Source: Bin55 sp964572845
GTDB lineage: Bacteria > Pseudomonadota > Gammaproteobacteria > Pseudomonadales > Azotimanducaceae
Length of the DNA: 64,000 bases
NCBI GenBank assembly: GCA_964572845.1
Contig: CAZNFX010000009.1
Location: forward strand, 1-64,000
Direction: 5' to 3'
Of the stretch, positions 1 through 7,794 are shown one piece after another; positions within the stretch are counted from its first letter, which is position 1, and every line of letters begins with the position of its first letter. The notes below the pieces were generated by a model that worked only from the letters and a program-made list of their open reading frames with translations, did not search any database and was not told the DNA's origin. The position numbers were made by a program, and so were the translations under genes.

Positions 1-292
1 ACATACGATCAGGTTTGAATGCCACTATCGCAAGAAGCGTCTATTACCGGTTAGCTAGCGACCTGGTAGTTCAAGATGCCCGTGACAGGCTCGTGCTGTG
101 GAGCTGCGGGGTAGAGTTTGTGTTAGGAAGGGCAAAGGAATCCGAATAGCAACCACAGGGATGTTGTTCCTAGGGCATGGCTTGGAAGTTAGTCCGAACA
201 ACCCAATCCTCACCAAAACAAATCTTGCAGCATTCTCTCCCGCTAGCACGTCTGCCCATATCATTAGAAAAATTGAGTAGGTTCAATTGTCC

Positions 293-498
293 ATGGTAGA
301 AAGAAAAGACGGACAATTTCGCATGTCGTTGATGAACTGTTTGGACAACTAGCCCAAGTCGAGAAAAAGAAGAACCACGATCGCTCGGCGAAATTCACAA
401 TTGGGGAAAAGCCGCTGGCACACTACGTAATAAACCATCATGGAGATGGTAGGGTCGCCCTTTGGCTCAAGATTCCACCTGCACTTCAAGAGACCTTA
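293..498 (+). pseudogene. 5' part of YjbR-like gene, start unresolved
   Basis: The reading frame of the following YjbR-like gene stays open upstream to about 277 and encodes recognisable family sequence (for example NHHGDGRVALWLKIPP at about 436-480). No ATG, GTG or TTG lies in that frame between 277 and 499. The only good start, ATG at 293, is in another frame and stops at about 350. A single-base indel near 310-325 would join the two frames. So this is either a frameshifted 5' end, a sequencing error, or a gene using a rare start codon. The homology argument is from recall of the family; the open frame and the absent start are seen directly. Confidence 0.45.
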
Positions 499-1083
499 TT
501 GGAGCTCGGTGACAGCATGTTTTTCCTCCCACCCTACCTAGGCAAGCAAGGTTGGGTTGGAATCGATCTGTCAATGTCCACCAAGTGGGATGAAGTATTT
601 GCCATTGTGCTTGTAGCCTATGAGTATGTGTCGGGAAGGTCTCGTGATAGCGGGACCGAATTGAGTGTGGAACCACCAACAGATGCATTGGACGCGACTG
701 AGATCGATCCATTTGACGCAACTAACATGCGAGATGTGATGAGACGACTTCGCAGCTTCTTAGAACAATTGCCCGATGTCCAAGAGACAACCCATTTTGG
801 AAGACCGGTGTTTAAGACGGGAAAAAAGACTTTTCTCTGGACAGGGTTTCTTAATGATGAACCATGTGTTGAGATTTGGGTTGGGAAAGAAGCACAGGTC
901 CAATACCATTCCGACAGTAGATTTGCGGTACCAAAGTACACTGGACATAACGGATGGATGCTATGCCAAACCAATTTTGCTGAGAATGACGATTTGGTAC
1001 GAGAATTGATAGTGAAGAGCTTTCGACACTTTGCTCGAAAGAGAACTCTGAAGAAGCTCGTCGCGATGAATTCAGCAACGTAG
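499..1083 (+). CDS. MmcQ/YjbR-like protein, tandem domains
   Basis: The protein has the look of the MmcQ/YjbR family, small alpha/beta proteins of poorly known role and sometimes called DNA-binding. Residues 1-45 are the second half of one such domain, with an FFLPPYLGKQGWVGIDL segment. Residues 75-190 form a second, more divergent copy (PDVQETTHFGRPVFKTGKKTF, then HNGWMLC). The first domain begins upstream of any normal start codon, so TTG 499 or ATG 517 gives only a truncated protein; see the preceding entry. There is no clear operon partner. The next gene on this strand begins about 90 bases later behind an inverted repeat. Family assignment is fairly sure; the biological role is unknown. 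Confidence 0.6.
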   Translation: MELGDSMFFLPPYLGKQGWVGIDLSMSTKWDEVFAIVLVAYEYVSGRSRDSGTELSVEPPTDALDATEIDPFDATNMRDVMRRLRSFLEQLPDVQETTHFGRPVFKTGKKTFLWTGFLNDEPCVEIWVGKEAQVQYHSDSRFAVPKYTGHNGWMLCQTNFAENDDLVRELIVKSFRHFARKRTLKKLVAMNSAT

Positions 1084-1151
1084 ACTGTCAGTCCGCTTCA
1101 TCGAAATAAACTTTCATGTGTCACATTAAGTTTCTTTCATAAATCATCAAT

Positions 1152-1169
1152 ATTGATAGATATATCAAT
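1152..1169. promoter_or_regulatory. AT-rich inverted repeat before the PhyH gene
   Basis: ATTGATA and TATCAAT form a perfect 7-base inverted repeat separated by GATA. It ends three bases before the ATG at 1173, where no Shine-Dalgarno sequence is visible. It could be an operator, or the end of a promoter of a leaderless or nearly leaderless transcript. Only the repeat itself is seen; function is inferred. Confidence 0.35.
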
Positions 1170-1172
1170 CAG

Positions 1173-2114
1173 ATGAACGACATTGATAGAACCGGCAAAG
1201 CAGCACGGTCTGTATCTCCCCAGGCCAATCACAGTGAGAGTTCTAACGTGTCCGACCAGGAGGTCGAGTCCTTCAAAAAGTATGGTTTCTTAGTCAAGAA
1301 GAGGCTTCTAGATCCATCGTTGGTTTTCGATGCTTTGCAACGAACTTGGGCGTATTTGCTCGAGAACGTGCCGGTAGTCGCAGGCTCTAGACTCTGTCGC
1401 GATGACAGTCAAACTTGGGTGAACCCAAAATGGGAAGCAATGCCACCACCGGACAAGAGTGGATTCTACGAGGGCCGACAACGAACCGTCTATCAGGGTT
1501 CAACAGTGAAATTGCATGACTTTGGCAGTGCAAAATTCCTTGTGGACTTGATTCCCAATTGCGAATGGGTCCGCTCGATTGCCGAGGCCCTGATGGGTGG
1601 ACCGCTGCGGGAAAGCCGACGCACTCGGGGCGTCTACGTAAATTTCCCTAGCGAACCACCAATCAACAAACTAGGTCCTCACTCCGATCGGGTCTGTCAA
1701 CAGTTGAATGTGTGTGCATACCTAGACGATGTACCCGCACGAAACGGCGGCTTCACGGTGTATCCCGGCAGTCATCGGGTCATGCATTTTGCCCATAAGT
1801 TTGAGGCGAATTGGTCTCCACTTCCAAACTTTAGAGATTTTGTGCATAAGGTAGCTGAGGAGATCCAACCCTACGAATTTTCAGGAAACGCGGGAGACGT
1901 CATGTTCTGGCACGGAAGATCGATTCATTCGGCCGGCATCCACACAGGTAGCAAGATTCGATGGGCGGTCTTTGCCGATTTTTCTCAAGATCGCCCAGTC
2001 TTGTCTGACGAGGAACACAGAGAGTTGGGCCAGTACGAGTGGTTCAAAGACACCAAACTCTTTAGGGAAGACCTACCTGTCACTCAAAATATGTGGCGAT
2101 CTTGGAACATTTGA
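1173..2114 (+). CDS. Phytanoyl-CoA dioxygenase (PhyH) family protein
   Basis: A 313-residue protein of the PhyH family, Fe(II)/2-oxoglutarate-dependent oxygenases that hydroxylate fatty-acyl-CoA-like or other small substrates. The iron-binding facial triad is visible: HSD at residues 170-172 and a distal histidine near 252 in FWHGRSIHSAG, with Arg263 a likely 2-oxoglutarate ligand. The first 25 residues are polar and probably disordered; there is no signal peptide, so it should be cytosolic. It converges on the ETF-QO gene, ending 34 bases from that gene's stop. The substrate cannot be read from the sequence. The lipid-oxidation flavour of the ETF neighbours is suggestive but not proof. Confidence 0.82.
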   Translation: MNDIDRTGKAARSVSPQANHSESSNVSDQEVESFKKYGFLVKKRLLDPSLVFDALQRTWAYLLENVPVVAGSRLCRDDSQTWVNPKWEAMPPPDKSGFYEGRQRTVYQGSTVKLHDFGSAKFLVDLIPNCEWVRSIAEALMGGPLRESRRTRGVYVNFPSEPPINKLGPHSDRVCQQLNVCAYLDDVPARNGGFTVYPGSHRVMHFAHKFEANWSPLPNFRDFVHKVAEEIQPYEFSGNAGDVMFWHGRSIHSAGIHTGSKIRWAVFADFSQDRPVLSDEEHRELGQYEWFKDTKLFREDLPVTQNMWRSWNI

Positions 2115-2148
2115 AGCGTTCGACAATTGCCGAAACGCCACTTCGTCA

Positions 2149-3801
2149 TCACATATTGGGGTAGTTCGGTCCTCCGCTGCCTTCAGGAGCAACCCAAGTG
2201 ATGTTTTGAGCGGGATCCTTGATGTCGCAGGTCTTGCAATGGACACAGTTTTGGGCATTTATGTGAAACCGCTTTGACCCGTTTTCCTCAACAACCTCGT
2301 ACACACCGGCAGGGCAGTAGCGCTGGGCAGGTTCGTCATAGATTGGAAGGTTCTGCTCTATGGGAATCGACTCATCTTGAAGCTTTAGGTGACAGGGTTG
2401 GTCTTCTTCGTGGTTCGTATTGGAGATGAACACGCTTGACAGCTTGTCGAAGGAGAAGACTCCGTCTGGCTTAGGGTAGGAGATCGGTTTGCACTTGTTC
2501 GCAGGCTTGAGTTTCTTGTGATCTGGTACATCATCTGTCAATGTGACACCATTCCTGCCACGCAAAATGTTCTGTTCAACAAACGACCATGCCGAACCGA
2601 AAATCATGCCAAACTTGTGCCATGCAGGACCTGCGTTGCGAGACCCGTAGAGTTCATCAAATAGCCAGGAGTCCTCGAAGTGTCTCTGAAGATCTACAGT
2701 GGAATGGCTTGTTCCAGCTCTCAGCGCTTCGAACGTGGCTTCAGCTCCCAACATTCCGGACTTTATTGCTGTATGGGAACCCTTGACCTTGAGCGTATTC
2801 AGAAATCCTGCGTCGTCTCCGATTAGTGCCGCTCCTGGTACCGCTAGTGTGGGCAGCGAGTTGTAACCTCCCTTGACGATTGCACGGGCACCATAGGAGA
2901 CTCGACGCCCACCCTCCAACTGACGTTTGATTAGCGGATGAGTCTTCCAACGCTGAAATTCATCAAATGGACTCAAGTACGGATTGGAATAGGCTAGGTC
3001 GACAATCAATCCAAGCGAGATCTGATTTGCATCAACGTGGTACAAGAATCCGCCGCCTGTCGTGCCTCGAAACAATCCCAGCGGCCATCCCAAAGTGTGA
3101 ACGACGTTTCCCAATTGGTGCTGTTCGGGAGGGATTTCCCATAGCTCCTTTAGCCCAATGGCATAGTGTTGTGGCGATTTCTCTTTGTCGAGATTGAACT
3201 TGGCTATGAGCTGCTTGCCAAGGTGGCCTCGGCAGCCCTCGGCGAGCAATGTATAGCTTGCACGAAGTTCGTATCCAGCTTGGAATGATGGTTTTGGTTC
3301 GCCATTTCTATCTACTCCCATGTCGCCCGTTGCTACACCACAAACACTGCCGTCGTCGTTGCAGAGCATTTCGGTAGCTGCGAATCCTGGAAACAACATC
3401 ACACCCATGGATTCTGCTTGCTGACCAAGCCACCTGCACATGTTCCCAAGAGAAACCGCATAGTTCTCGAGATTGTGAAGCGGCTTTGGGATTAGTCCGG
3501 CGGGCAGGCGTAGAGATTGTTTCCCGTTGAGCATGCAGAAGGCTTTGTCTGACGCAACCTTGGATGCTGGTGCATCGGATTCCCGCCAATCCGGAAGCAA
3601 TTCATCCAAGGCGCGGGGATACATGATGGCTCCTGAGAGAATGTGTGCCCCGATTTCGCTGCCTTTCTCAACTACGCAAACCGTTGTTTCGCGACCAGAT
3701 TCCGCAGCTAGTTGCATTAGGCGAATGGCTGCCGCAAGGCCGGATGGACCTCCCCCAACGATAACGACGTCAAATTCCATTGATTCACGGGCTTCTTCCA
3801 T
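2149..3801 (-). CDS. etfD: Electron transfer flavoprotein-ubiquinone oxidoreductase
   Basis: This inner-membrane iron-sulfur flavoprotein passes electrons from reduced ETF to the quinone pool, linking acyl-CoA and amine dehydrogenases to respiration. At 550 residues it matches the usual length. The N-terminus carries the dinucleotide-binding motif VVIVGGGPSGLAAA (about residues 10-24). The C-terminus carries the four cysteines of the 4Fe-4S cluster: Cys496 in YCPAGVYE and Cys519, Cys522, Cys525 in QNCVHCKTCDIKDP. It is transcribed divergently from etfB-etfA across about 150 bases, a common arrangement that supports co-regulation. All hallmark residues are present, so it should be functional. 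The alternative name fixC is less apt because the iron-sulfur domain is fused. Confidence 0.95.
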   Translation of the reverse strand: MEEARESMEFDVVIVGGGPSGLAAAIRLMQLAAESGRETTVCVVEKGSEIGAHILSGAIMYPRALDELLPDWRESDAPASKVASDKAFCMLNGKQSLRLPAGLIPKPLHNLENYAVSLGNMCRWLGQQAESMGVMLFPGFAATEMLCNDDGSVCGVATGDMGVDRNGEPKPSFQAGYELRASYTLLAEGCRGHLGKQLIAKFNLDKEKSPQHYAIGLKELWEIPPEQHQLGNVVHTLGWPLGLFRGTTGGGFLYHVDANQISLGLIVDLAYSNPYLSPFDEFQRWKTHPLIKRQLEGGRRVSYGARAIVKGGYNSLPTLAVPGAALIGDDAGFLNTLKVKGSHTAIKSGMLGAEATFEALRAGTSHSTVDLQRHFEDSWLFDELYGSRNAGPAWHKFGMIFGSAWSFVEQNILRGRNGVTLTDDVPDHKKLKPANKCKPISYPKPDGVFSFDKLSSVFISNTNHEEDQPCHLKLQDESIPIEQNLPIYDEPAQRYCPAGVYEVVEENGSKRFHINAQNCVHCKTCDIKDPAQNITWVAPEGSGGPNYPNM

Positions 3802-3914
3802 CGCGCTGCATCCAAGTATCGGGGGTCAAAAATTATAGATGGGTGATTGTGCGAAAATACGCAGCGGTCCAAGTACGGGCGGACACCATTTTGGTAGTCA
3901 AATGCCGTCATTGC

Positions 3915-3947
3915 TTGACACTCGACATCGCTAATTTCCATATGGAA
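3915..3947 (+). promoter_or_regulatory. Candidate etfB promoter and palindrome
   Basis: A perfect -35-like TTGACA lies at 3915-3920. It is followed at 3936-3947 by the perfect 12-base palindrome TTCCATATGGAA. The right half of the palindrome overlaps the likely ribosome binding site (GGAAG, 3944-3948) of etfB at 3953. The -10 element is not convincing. A regulator bound here could block both transcription and translation start. Sequence features are seen; the role is inferred. Confidence 0.35.
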
Positions 3948-3952
3948 GACTC

Positions 3953-4705
3953 ATGAAGATACTTTGTGCCATTAAGCGTGTGGTCGACGCAAACGTCAAC
4001 ATTGTCGTTAAGGGCGATGGAAGCGGCGTCGATCTAGCCAACGTAAAGATGGCAGTTAATCCGTTTTGCGAAATCGGAATCGAACAAGCGCTTCAACTGC
4101 GAGAGAGCGGAGTAGCAACTGAAGTTGTCGCAGTTGCCGTTGGTAGCGAAAAGACTCAAGAGCAGCTACGTGTTTGTTTCGCTCTCGGTGCGGACAGAGG
4201 AATACAGATCACAACCGACGATAATATCGAGCCGCTGGGGATTGCCAAGTTGCTCCATGCAGTCTACAAGAGAGAAAACCCAGAAATTGTTATCTTCGGG
4301 AAACAGAGCATCGATGGTGACAATGGTCAGACCGGCCAAATGTTCGCGGAGCTAGCAGGTTTGCCTCAGGGCACCTTTGCCTCCAACTTGACGATAGACG
4401 GAAATTCGGCCGAAATTACGCGAGAAGTCGATGGCGGGTTGCAAACAGTCAAGGTCTCTCTTCCAATGGTTCTGACCACAGACCTTCGACTCAATACTCC
4501 TCGATTTGCGACGCTGCCTAACATCATGAAATCGCGGAGCAAGACAATTGACACACTGACGCCGGATGAACTTGGGGTATCTGTGGAGCGGCATACCGAG
4601 ATACTGCATGTTGCAAGCCCGCCCGGTAGGCAGGCTGGAATAAAAGTCGATTCTGTAGAGGAGTTGGTCGACAAGTTACGCAATGAAGCAAAGGTGATCG
4701 AATGA
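3953..4705 (+). CDS. etfB: Electron transfer flavoprotein beta subunit
   Basis: The small, AMP-binding subunit of the heterodimeric electron transfer flavoprotein, which collects electrons from several dehydrogenases. The 250-residue length is typical. The N-terminus MKILCAIKRVVDANVNI and the central signature segment (DGDNGQTGQMFAELAGLPQGT, about residues 121-141) are strongly characteristic. The gene overlaps etfA by four bases (ATGA), so the two subunits should be made in equal amounts by translational coupling. The ATG at 3953 is preceded by GGAAG. Together with the divergent ETF-QO gene this forms a complete ETF-to-quinone route. I see no missing residues. Confidence 0.96.
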   Translation: MKILCAIKRVVDANVNIVVKGDGSGVDLANVKMAVNPFCEIGIEQALQLRESGVATEVVAVAVGSEKTQEQLRVCFALGADRGIQITTDDNIEPLGIAKLLHAVYKRENPEIVIFGKQSIDGDNGQTGQMFAELAGLPQGTFASNLTIDGNSAEITREVDGGLQTVKVSLPMVLTTDLRLNTPRFATLPNIMKSRSKTIDTLTPDELGVSVERHTEILHVASPPGRQAGIKVDSVEELVDKLRNEAKVIE

Positions 4706-5640
4706 GTACATTAGTTGTAGCTGATCACGACAATGCGGTTCTTAAGCCCGTTACTCGATGTACCCTGGCCGCCGCTCGCGAACTCAGCCAGGAAATCGAC
4801 CTTCTGGTAGCCGGAAACGATTGTCACTCCGTTGCAGAACAGGCATCCAATATTGGCGGCGTACGCAATGTATTGCTGGCTCAGAACGACGCTTACGAGC
4901 ATGCTTTGGCGGAGAATATCGCTCCCCTCGTTGTCGAGCTAAGCCAGGAGTACGAATTCATCCTTACGGCTCATACAACAACGGGCAAGAACTTTCTTCC
5001 TCGTGTTGCTGCGGCACTTGACGTGCAGATGATTTCGGACATCATCGCAGTCGAGTCATCCAACACGTTCAAGCGACCAATATATGCAGGCAATGCTATT
5101 GCCACAGTCAAGTCCAACGACAGCAAAAAGGTAATTTCCGTACGTGGTACGGGATTCGACCCCGTCGAAGAAGATGGCGGCTCAGCTGCGATACAGGAGG
5201 TCTCGGTTGTCCACGACTCGGCAATGTCCTCTCATGTACGAGATGAATTGGCAAAGTCAGAGAGACCCGAATTGACCTCGGCCGGCATCGTGATTTCCGG
5301 CGGTCGAGGAATGGGCAGTGGCGAGAGTTTTTCCATTTTAGAGGAGGTCGCGGACTTATTGGGTGCGGCAGTGGGCGCATCAAGAGCGGCAGTTGATGCC
5401 GGGTACGTACCCAACGACATGCAAGTTGGTCAGACAGGCAAAATCGTTGCCCCCGAACTCTATATCGCCGTTGGTATATCTGGAGCCATCCAGCACCTGG
5501 CAGGCATGAAAGACTCCAAGGTCATTGTCGCGATTAACAAGGACCCCGACGCACCGATTTTTCAGATTGCCGATTATGGACTAGTTGCAGACTTATTCCA
5601 GGCGGTACCTGAGTTCACTGCGTCGCTCAAGGCTGATTAG
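4702..5640 (+). CDS. etfA: Electron transfer flavoprotein alpha subunit
   Basis: The FAD-binding subunit of electron transfer flavoprotein, 312 residues, normal size. The N-terminal part is the ETF domain shared with the beta subunit. The C-terminal part carries the FAD-binding signature: SGGRGMGSGESF near residue 200, and GISGAIQHLAGMKDS followed by INKDPDAPIFQIADYGLVAD near residues 260-300. The start codon overlaps the etfB stop, giving a coupled etfBA operon. The partner oxidoreductase is encoded divergently upstream. About 900 bases without a credible intact gene follow. Confidence 0.96.
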   Translation: MSTLVVADHDNAVLKPVTRCTLAAARELSQEIDLLVAGNDCHSVAEQASNIGGVRNVLLAQNDAYEHALAENIAPLVVELSQEYEFILTAHTTTGKNFLPRVAAALDVQMISDIIAVESSNTFKRPIYAGNAIATVKSNDSKKVISVRGTGFDPVEEDGGSAAIQEVSVVHDSAMSSHVRDELAKSERPELTSAGIVISGGRGMGSGESFSILEEVADLLGAAVGASRAAVDAGYVPNDMQVGQTGKIVAPELYIAVGISGAIQHLAGMKDSKVIVAINKDPDAPIFQIADYGLVADLFQAVPEFTASLKAD

Positions 5641-5949
5641 CCTCATAAGGAAAGCATGGCGTCGGAGCTGGCGTGCGACCAGGTGATCGGCGAAATGACC
5701 GTGGTCTAGAGAGTGCCAAAAAACCTTGGGCGTGTCCGCGTGACGGAGGAGCTTCGGGACGGAAATCGCGAGCGGATGGACAGCTGGATTGAAGGGCTTG
5801 GTGTGACCTAGGTGCTGATGCTGGTCTTGACATGGAATCGTCGACCCAAGGAGGGTCTAGGCCGCGTAGTGTCAGAAGTGCGACACTTCTTTTTGCTAAC
5901 ACTCAACATCCTATGGCAGATGAATGCGACTTAAGGCCACCTGCCCCAT
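5641..5949. other. Gap after etfA, no supported gene
   Basis: No open frame here looks like protein-coding sequence. The segment is somewhat richer in G and C than its neighbours by eye and runs into a probable transposase remnant. It may be older decayed mobile DNA. I see no clear terminator, promoter or repeat. Confidence 0.4.
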
Positions 5950-6190
5950 GCGCGCTGGTGGTACATGGTGAGTGTGGTCGACTATTGTATGCACTACCTG
6001 CTGGCGTGCCATCTAACGTCGTACCACATGACACTAAGACAGGAGGGGTGTATTGGCAGTTGTACGACGGACCGCAGCATTCCCGGCAATGTCTCGACGA
6101 ATTTCGGGAACGCTACTCATGGGTTCGTTCGCACTGTGCTCCGAGTCCATCGGAACGCGAGCAACTGCAGGCGCGTTCTAAGACGGTTTG
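5950..6190 (+). mobile_element. Decayed IS5-type transposase N-terminal fragment
   Basis: Forward translation in the frame starting at 5832 contains LLYALPAGVPSNVVPHDTKT, then GVYWQLYDG, then LDEFRERYSWVRSHCAPSPS. The spacing resembles the N-terminal DUF4096 region of IS5-family transposases (typically LLRTGCQWRLLPHDFPPW, TVYYYFRRW, then an LREXXR helix and the AAILDSQSVKT segment). The match is interrupted, some of it falls in a neighbouring frame, and the DDE catalytic region is absent. No terminal inverted repeats were found. I read it as a relic, not an active element. This rests on remembered family patterns. Confidence 0.4.
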
Positions 6191-6554
6191 ACCAGAGTCG
6201 TTCCGAAATGGCAGGGATGCGCTAGGGCCACATTCAGGAACTGAAGGACGACATTCGTGAAACCATGGATGCATAGCCATGAACGACGAATTTACTCTAG
6301 AGCGAAAAATCCCCAGCATTTGATTTGGCAAAACACATACTCCTAAGATTTGCAACGTACCAATTAAGAAAATTGCAAAGAACTCAGTACTGCAGATTTG
6401 ACTTTCTTAGTGCTGCATGAATACTTCCCCCGCCGTGAAATGAGTGAGGTATGGAGGTGGAGAAAAGAGTATTGGAGAGTTACGCCGTTCGAGAACTCGA
6501 CAGGTGAGACAAGGTCGAAACGTAGCAAGTCCGTATATGCTACAGTAGGAATCC
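6191..6554. other. Gap before the MNT gene, no supported gene
   Basis: No convincing coding sequence is seen. The last bases contain AGTAGGA at about 6545-6551, a plausible ribosome binding site for the ATG at 6555. The rest may be promoter plus decayed sequence continuing from the transposase relic. Confidence 0.4.
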
Positions 6555-6998
6555 ATGGTCCGTTATTTGACAGAAGAACAGAGTGCCTCGGTGCTAGATT
6601 TGGGCTTAGAAACGAAAAAGAACTCGAGTAGTAGAGAAGACATCGACCATTTCACGACGGAAGCGGTTGACGCATATGTTGCCGTTGTGGTTGACGCTCT
6701 TCAATCGATGAATGTCCCTCCACTAGTGGGGGTTGTGCTGTATGGCAGTCGTGCGCGAGGAGATCACACAATTGAAAGCGATGCCGATCTAGCTATAGTC
6801 CTCAAGGGTCGAGAGGATGGCCGCGCTTTGCAAATTCTTGAGGAACTCCGAAAAGAGACTTACGCAATAGAGGCACAATTCGGGTTCATGGTGTCGCCTA
6901 CTGTTATTTGGTCCGATGTATTAGGATTTCCTGCGTTATCTAGCAATCCAGCGTTCTATCGCAACATTCTCGCTGATGGGATTTCCTGGAATTATTAG
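6555..6998 (+). CDS. MNT-type nucleotidyltransferase antitoxin
   Basis: A 147-residue minimal nucleotidyltransferase. The family signature GS-x10-DxD is intact: Gly64-Ser65 in YGSRARGD, then Asp76 and Asp78 in SDADLAIV. In known HEPN/MNT modules (for example HepT/MntA) this protein is the antitoxin and AMPylates a tyrosine of the HEPN toxin. The gene has a good Shine-Dalgarno (AGTAGGA) and its TAG stop directly abuts the GTG of the HEPN gene, so the pair is coupled. Here MNT comes first; both orders occur. Function as a toxin-antitoxin pair is inferred from family and context, with high catalytic-motif support. It sits next to a decayed mobile element, consistent with acquisition by transfer. 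Confidence 0.88.
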   Translation: MVRYLTEEQSASVLDLGLETKKNSSSREDIDHFTTEAVDAYVAVVVDALQSMNVPPLVGVVLYGSRARGDHTIESDADLAIVLKGREDGRALQILEELRKETYAIEAQFGFMVSPTVIWSDVLGFPALSSNPAFYRNILADGISWNY

Positions 6999-7451
6999 GT
7001 GAACGAGCCAAGCTACTACCTAGGTAGAGCGCACAAACGGCTCCACGCGGCTGAAACGCTCATAGCGAACGATGACTCGCCTGAGGATGTAATAAACCGC
7101 CTCTACTACGCGGCACGTGAGGCGGCACTTGCAGTCATGGCACATTTGGATATGGATACAGACAACATGCCACGTACACATCGCGGGCTACGAGCTCTGT
7201 TCCATCAGGAGGTTGTACAAAAAGGGCTAATGGACTCCAATTGGAGCCGTGAACTAGCTAACTTAGAGCAGCGCCGAACACAAGCAGACTACGGACACTT
7301 TAGCGAATCCGAAATCGGCGCAAATATCCAAGAGAGGCACCGTGCGGTTGTGCAGTTTGTTGAGATCGTTCGTCAGCTGTTTGTTCCCAACGTCACGCCT
7401 TTTGAATCCAGAATTGATAGGGAAACTCCGGACATAGAACTTGGCAATTAG
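6999..7451 (+). CDS. HEPN-domain toxin, probable RNase
   Basis: A 150-residue all-helical HEPN protein. The RNase signature R-x(4-6)-H is present as Arg93 and His100 in RRTQADYGH. The YxxAREAALAV helix near residue 36 and the ADY segment at 96-98 are also typical; in HepT-like toxins the nearby tyrosine is the residue AMPylated by the MNT partner, here likely Tyr98. The GTG start immediately follows the MNT stop with no gap. It is probably an mRNA or tRNA ribonuclease held inactive by the upstream gene. The target RNA cannot be inferred. Confidence 0.88.
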   Translation: MNEPSYYLGRAHKRLHAAETLIANDDSPEDVINRLYYAAREAALAVMAHLDMDTDNMPRTHRGLRALFHQEVVQKGLMDSNWSRELANLEQRRTQADYGHFSESEIGANIQERHRAVVQFVEIVRQLFVPNVTPFESRIDRETPDIELGN

Positions 7452-7794
7452 GTGACCCAGAAATGGTTAGTCTGATTTCAAAGCCCCAATCATTAGTTTC
7501 CTGGAAAGACGCAGAAAGCTAAGTCAATCAGACGTGCCCAGAAGGGGAATCGATCGAGTAAAACGAGCCGCTGCTGGAATCTACACAATGAAAAAGGGCC
7601 ATACCGACAGTACTCCATTGTCGTGTCGCCACATTGAGACGGGTCGGGAAACCTACAAGGACTATCCAAAGGAAATTCTGAAGCAGCGAGTTGAACTAAG
7701 CACTAGAGTGACGCTATGCTCCTGCTCCAATGAGTGCAAGAAATGGCTTGGCTAAGAAATTGGATCCGAGTAAACGGTGCTTAATTTCAAAGAA
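7452..7794. other. Gap with possible decayed helix-turn-helix fragment
   Basis: No intact gene is supported. In the forward frame at about 7501-7560 the translation LERRRKLSQSDVPRRGIDRV loosely resembles the start of an XRE-type helix-turn-helix (RRxxLSQxDLAxxAGI). The frame is closed by stops upstream and continues into low-quality sequence to 7755. A relic regulator linked to the HEPN/MNT module is possible but weakly supported. Confidence 0.2.

Noticed and set aside
1..276. Short frames at the left edge
   Set aside because: Both strands offer only 60-69 residue frames without homology or ribosome sites; the segment may belong to a gene outside the window.
2589..3838. Forward frames antisense to the ETF-QO gene
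   Set aside because: Shadows of a well-supported gene; no domain recognised.
7534..7755. Forward 73-residue frame downstream of the HEPN gene
   Set aside because: Closed by stops upstream, no ribosome site, no match. Kept only as a possible relic in the gap entry.
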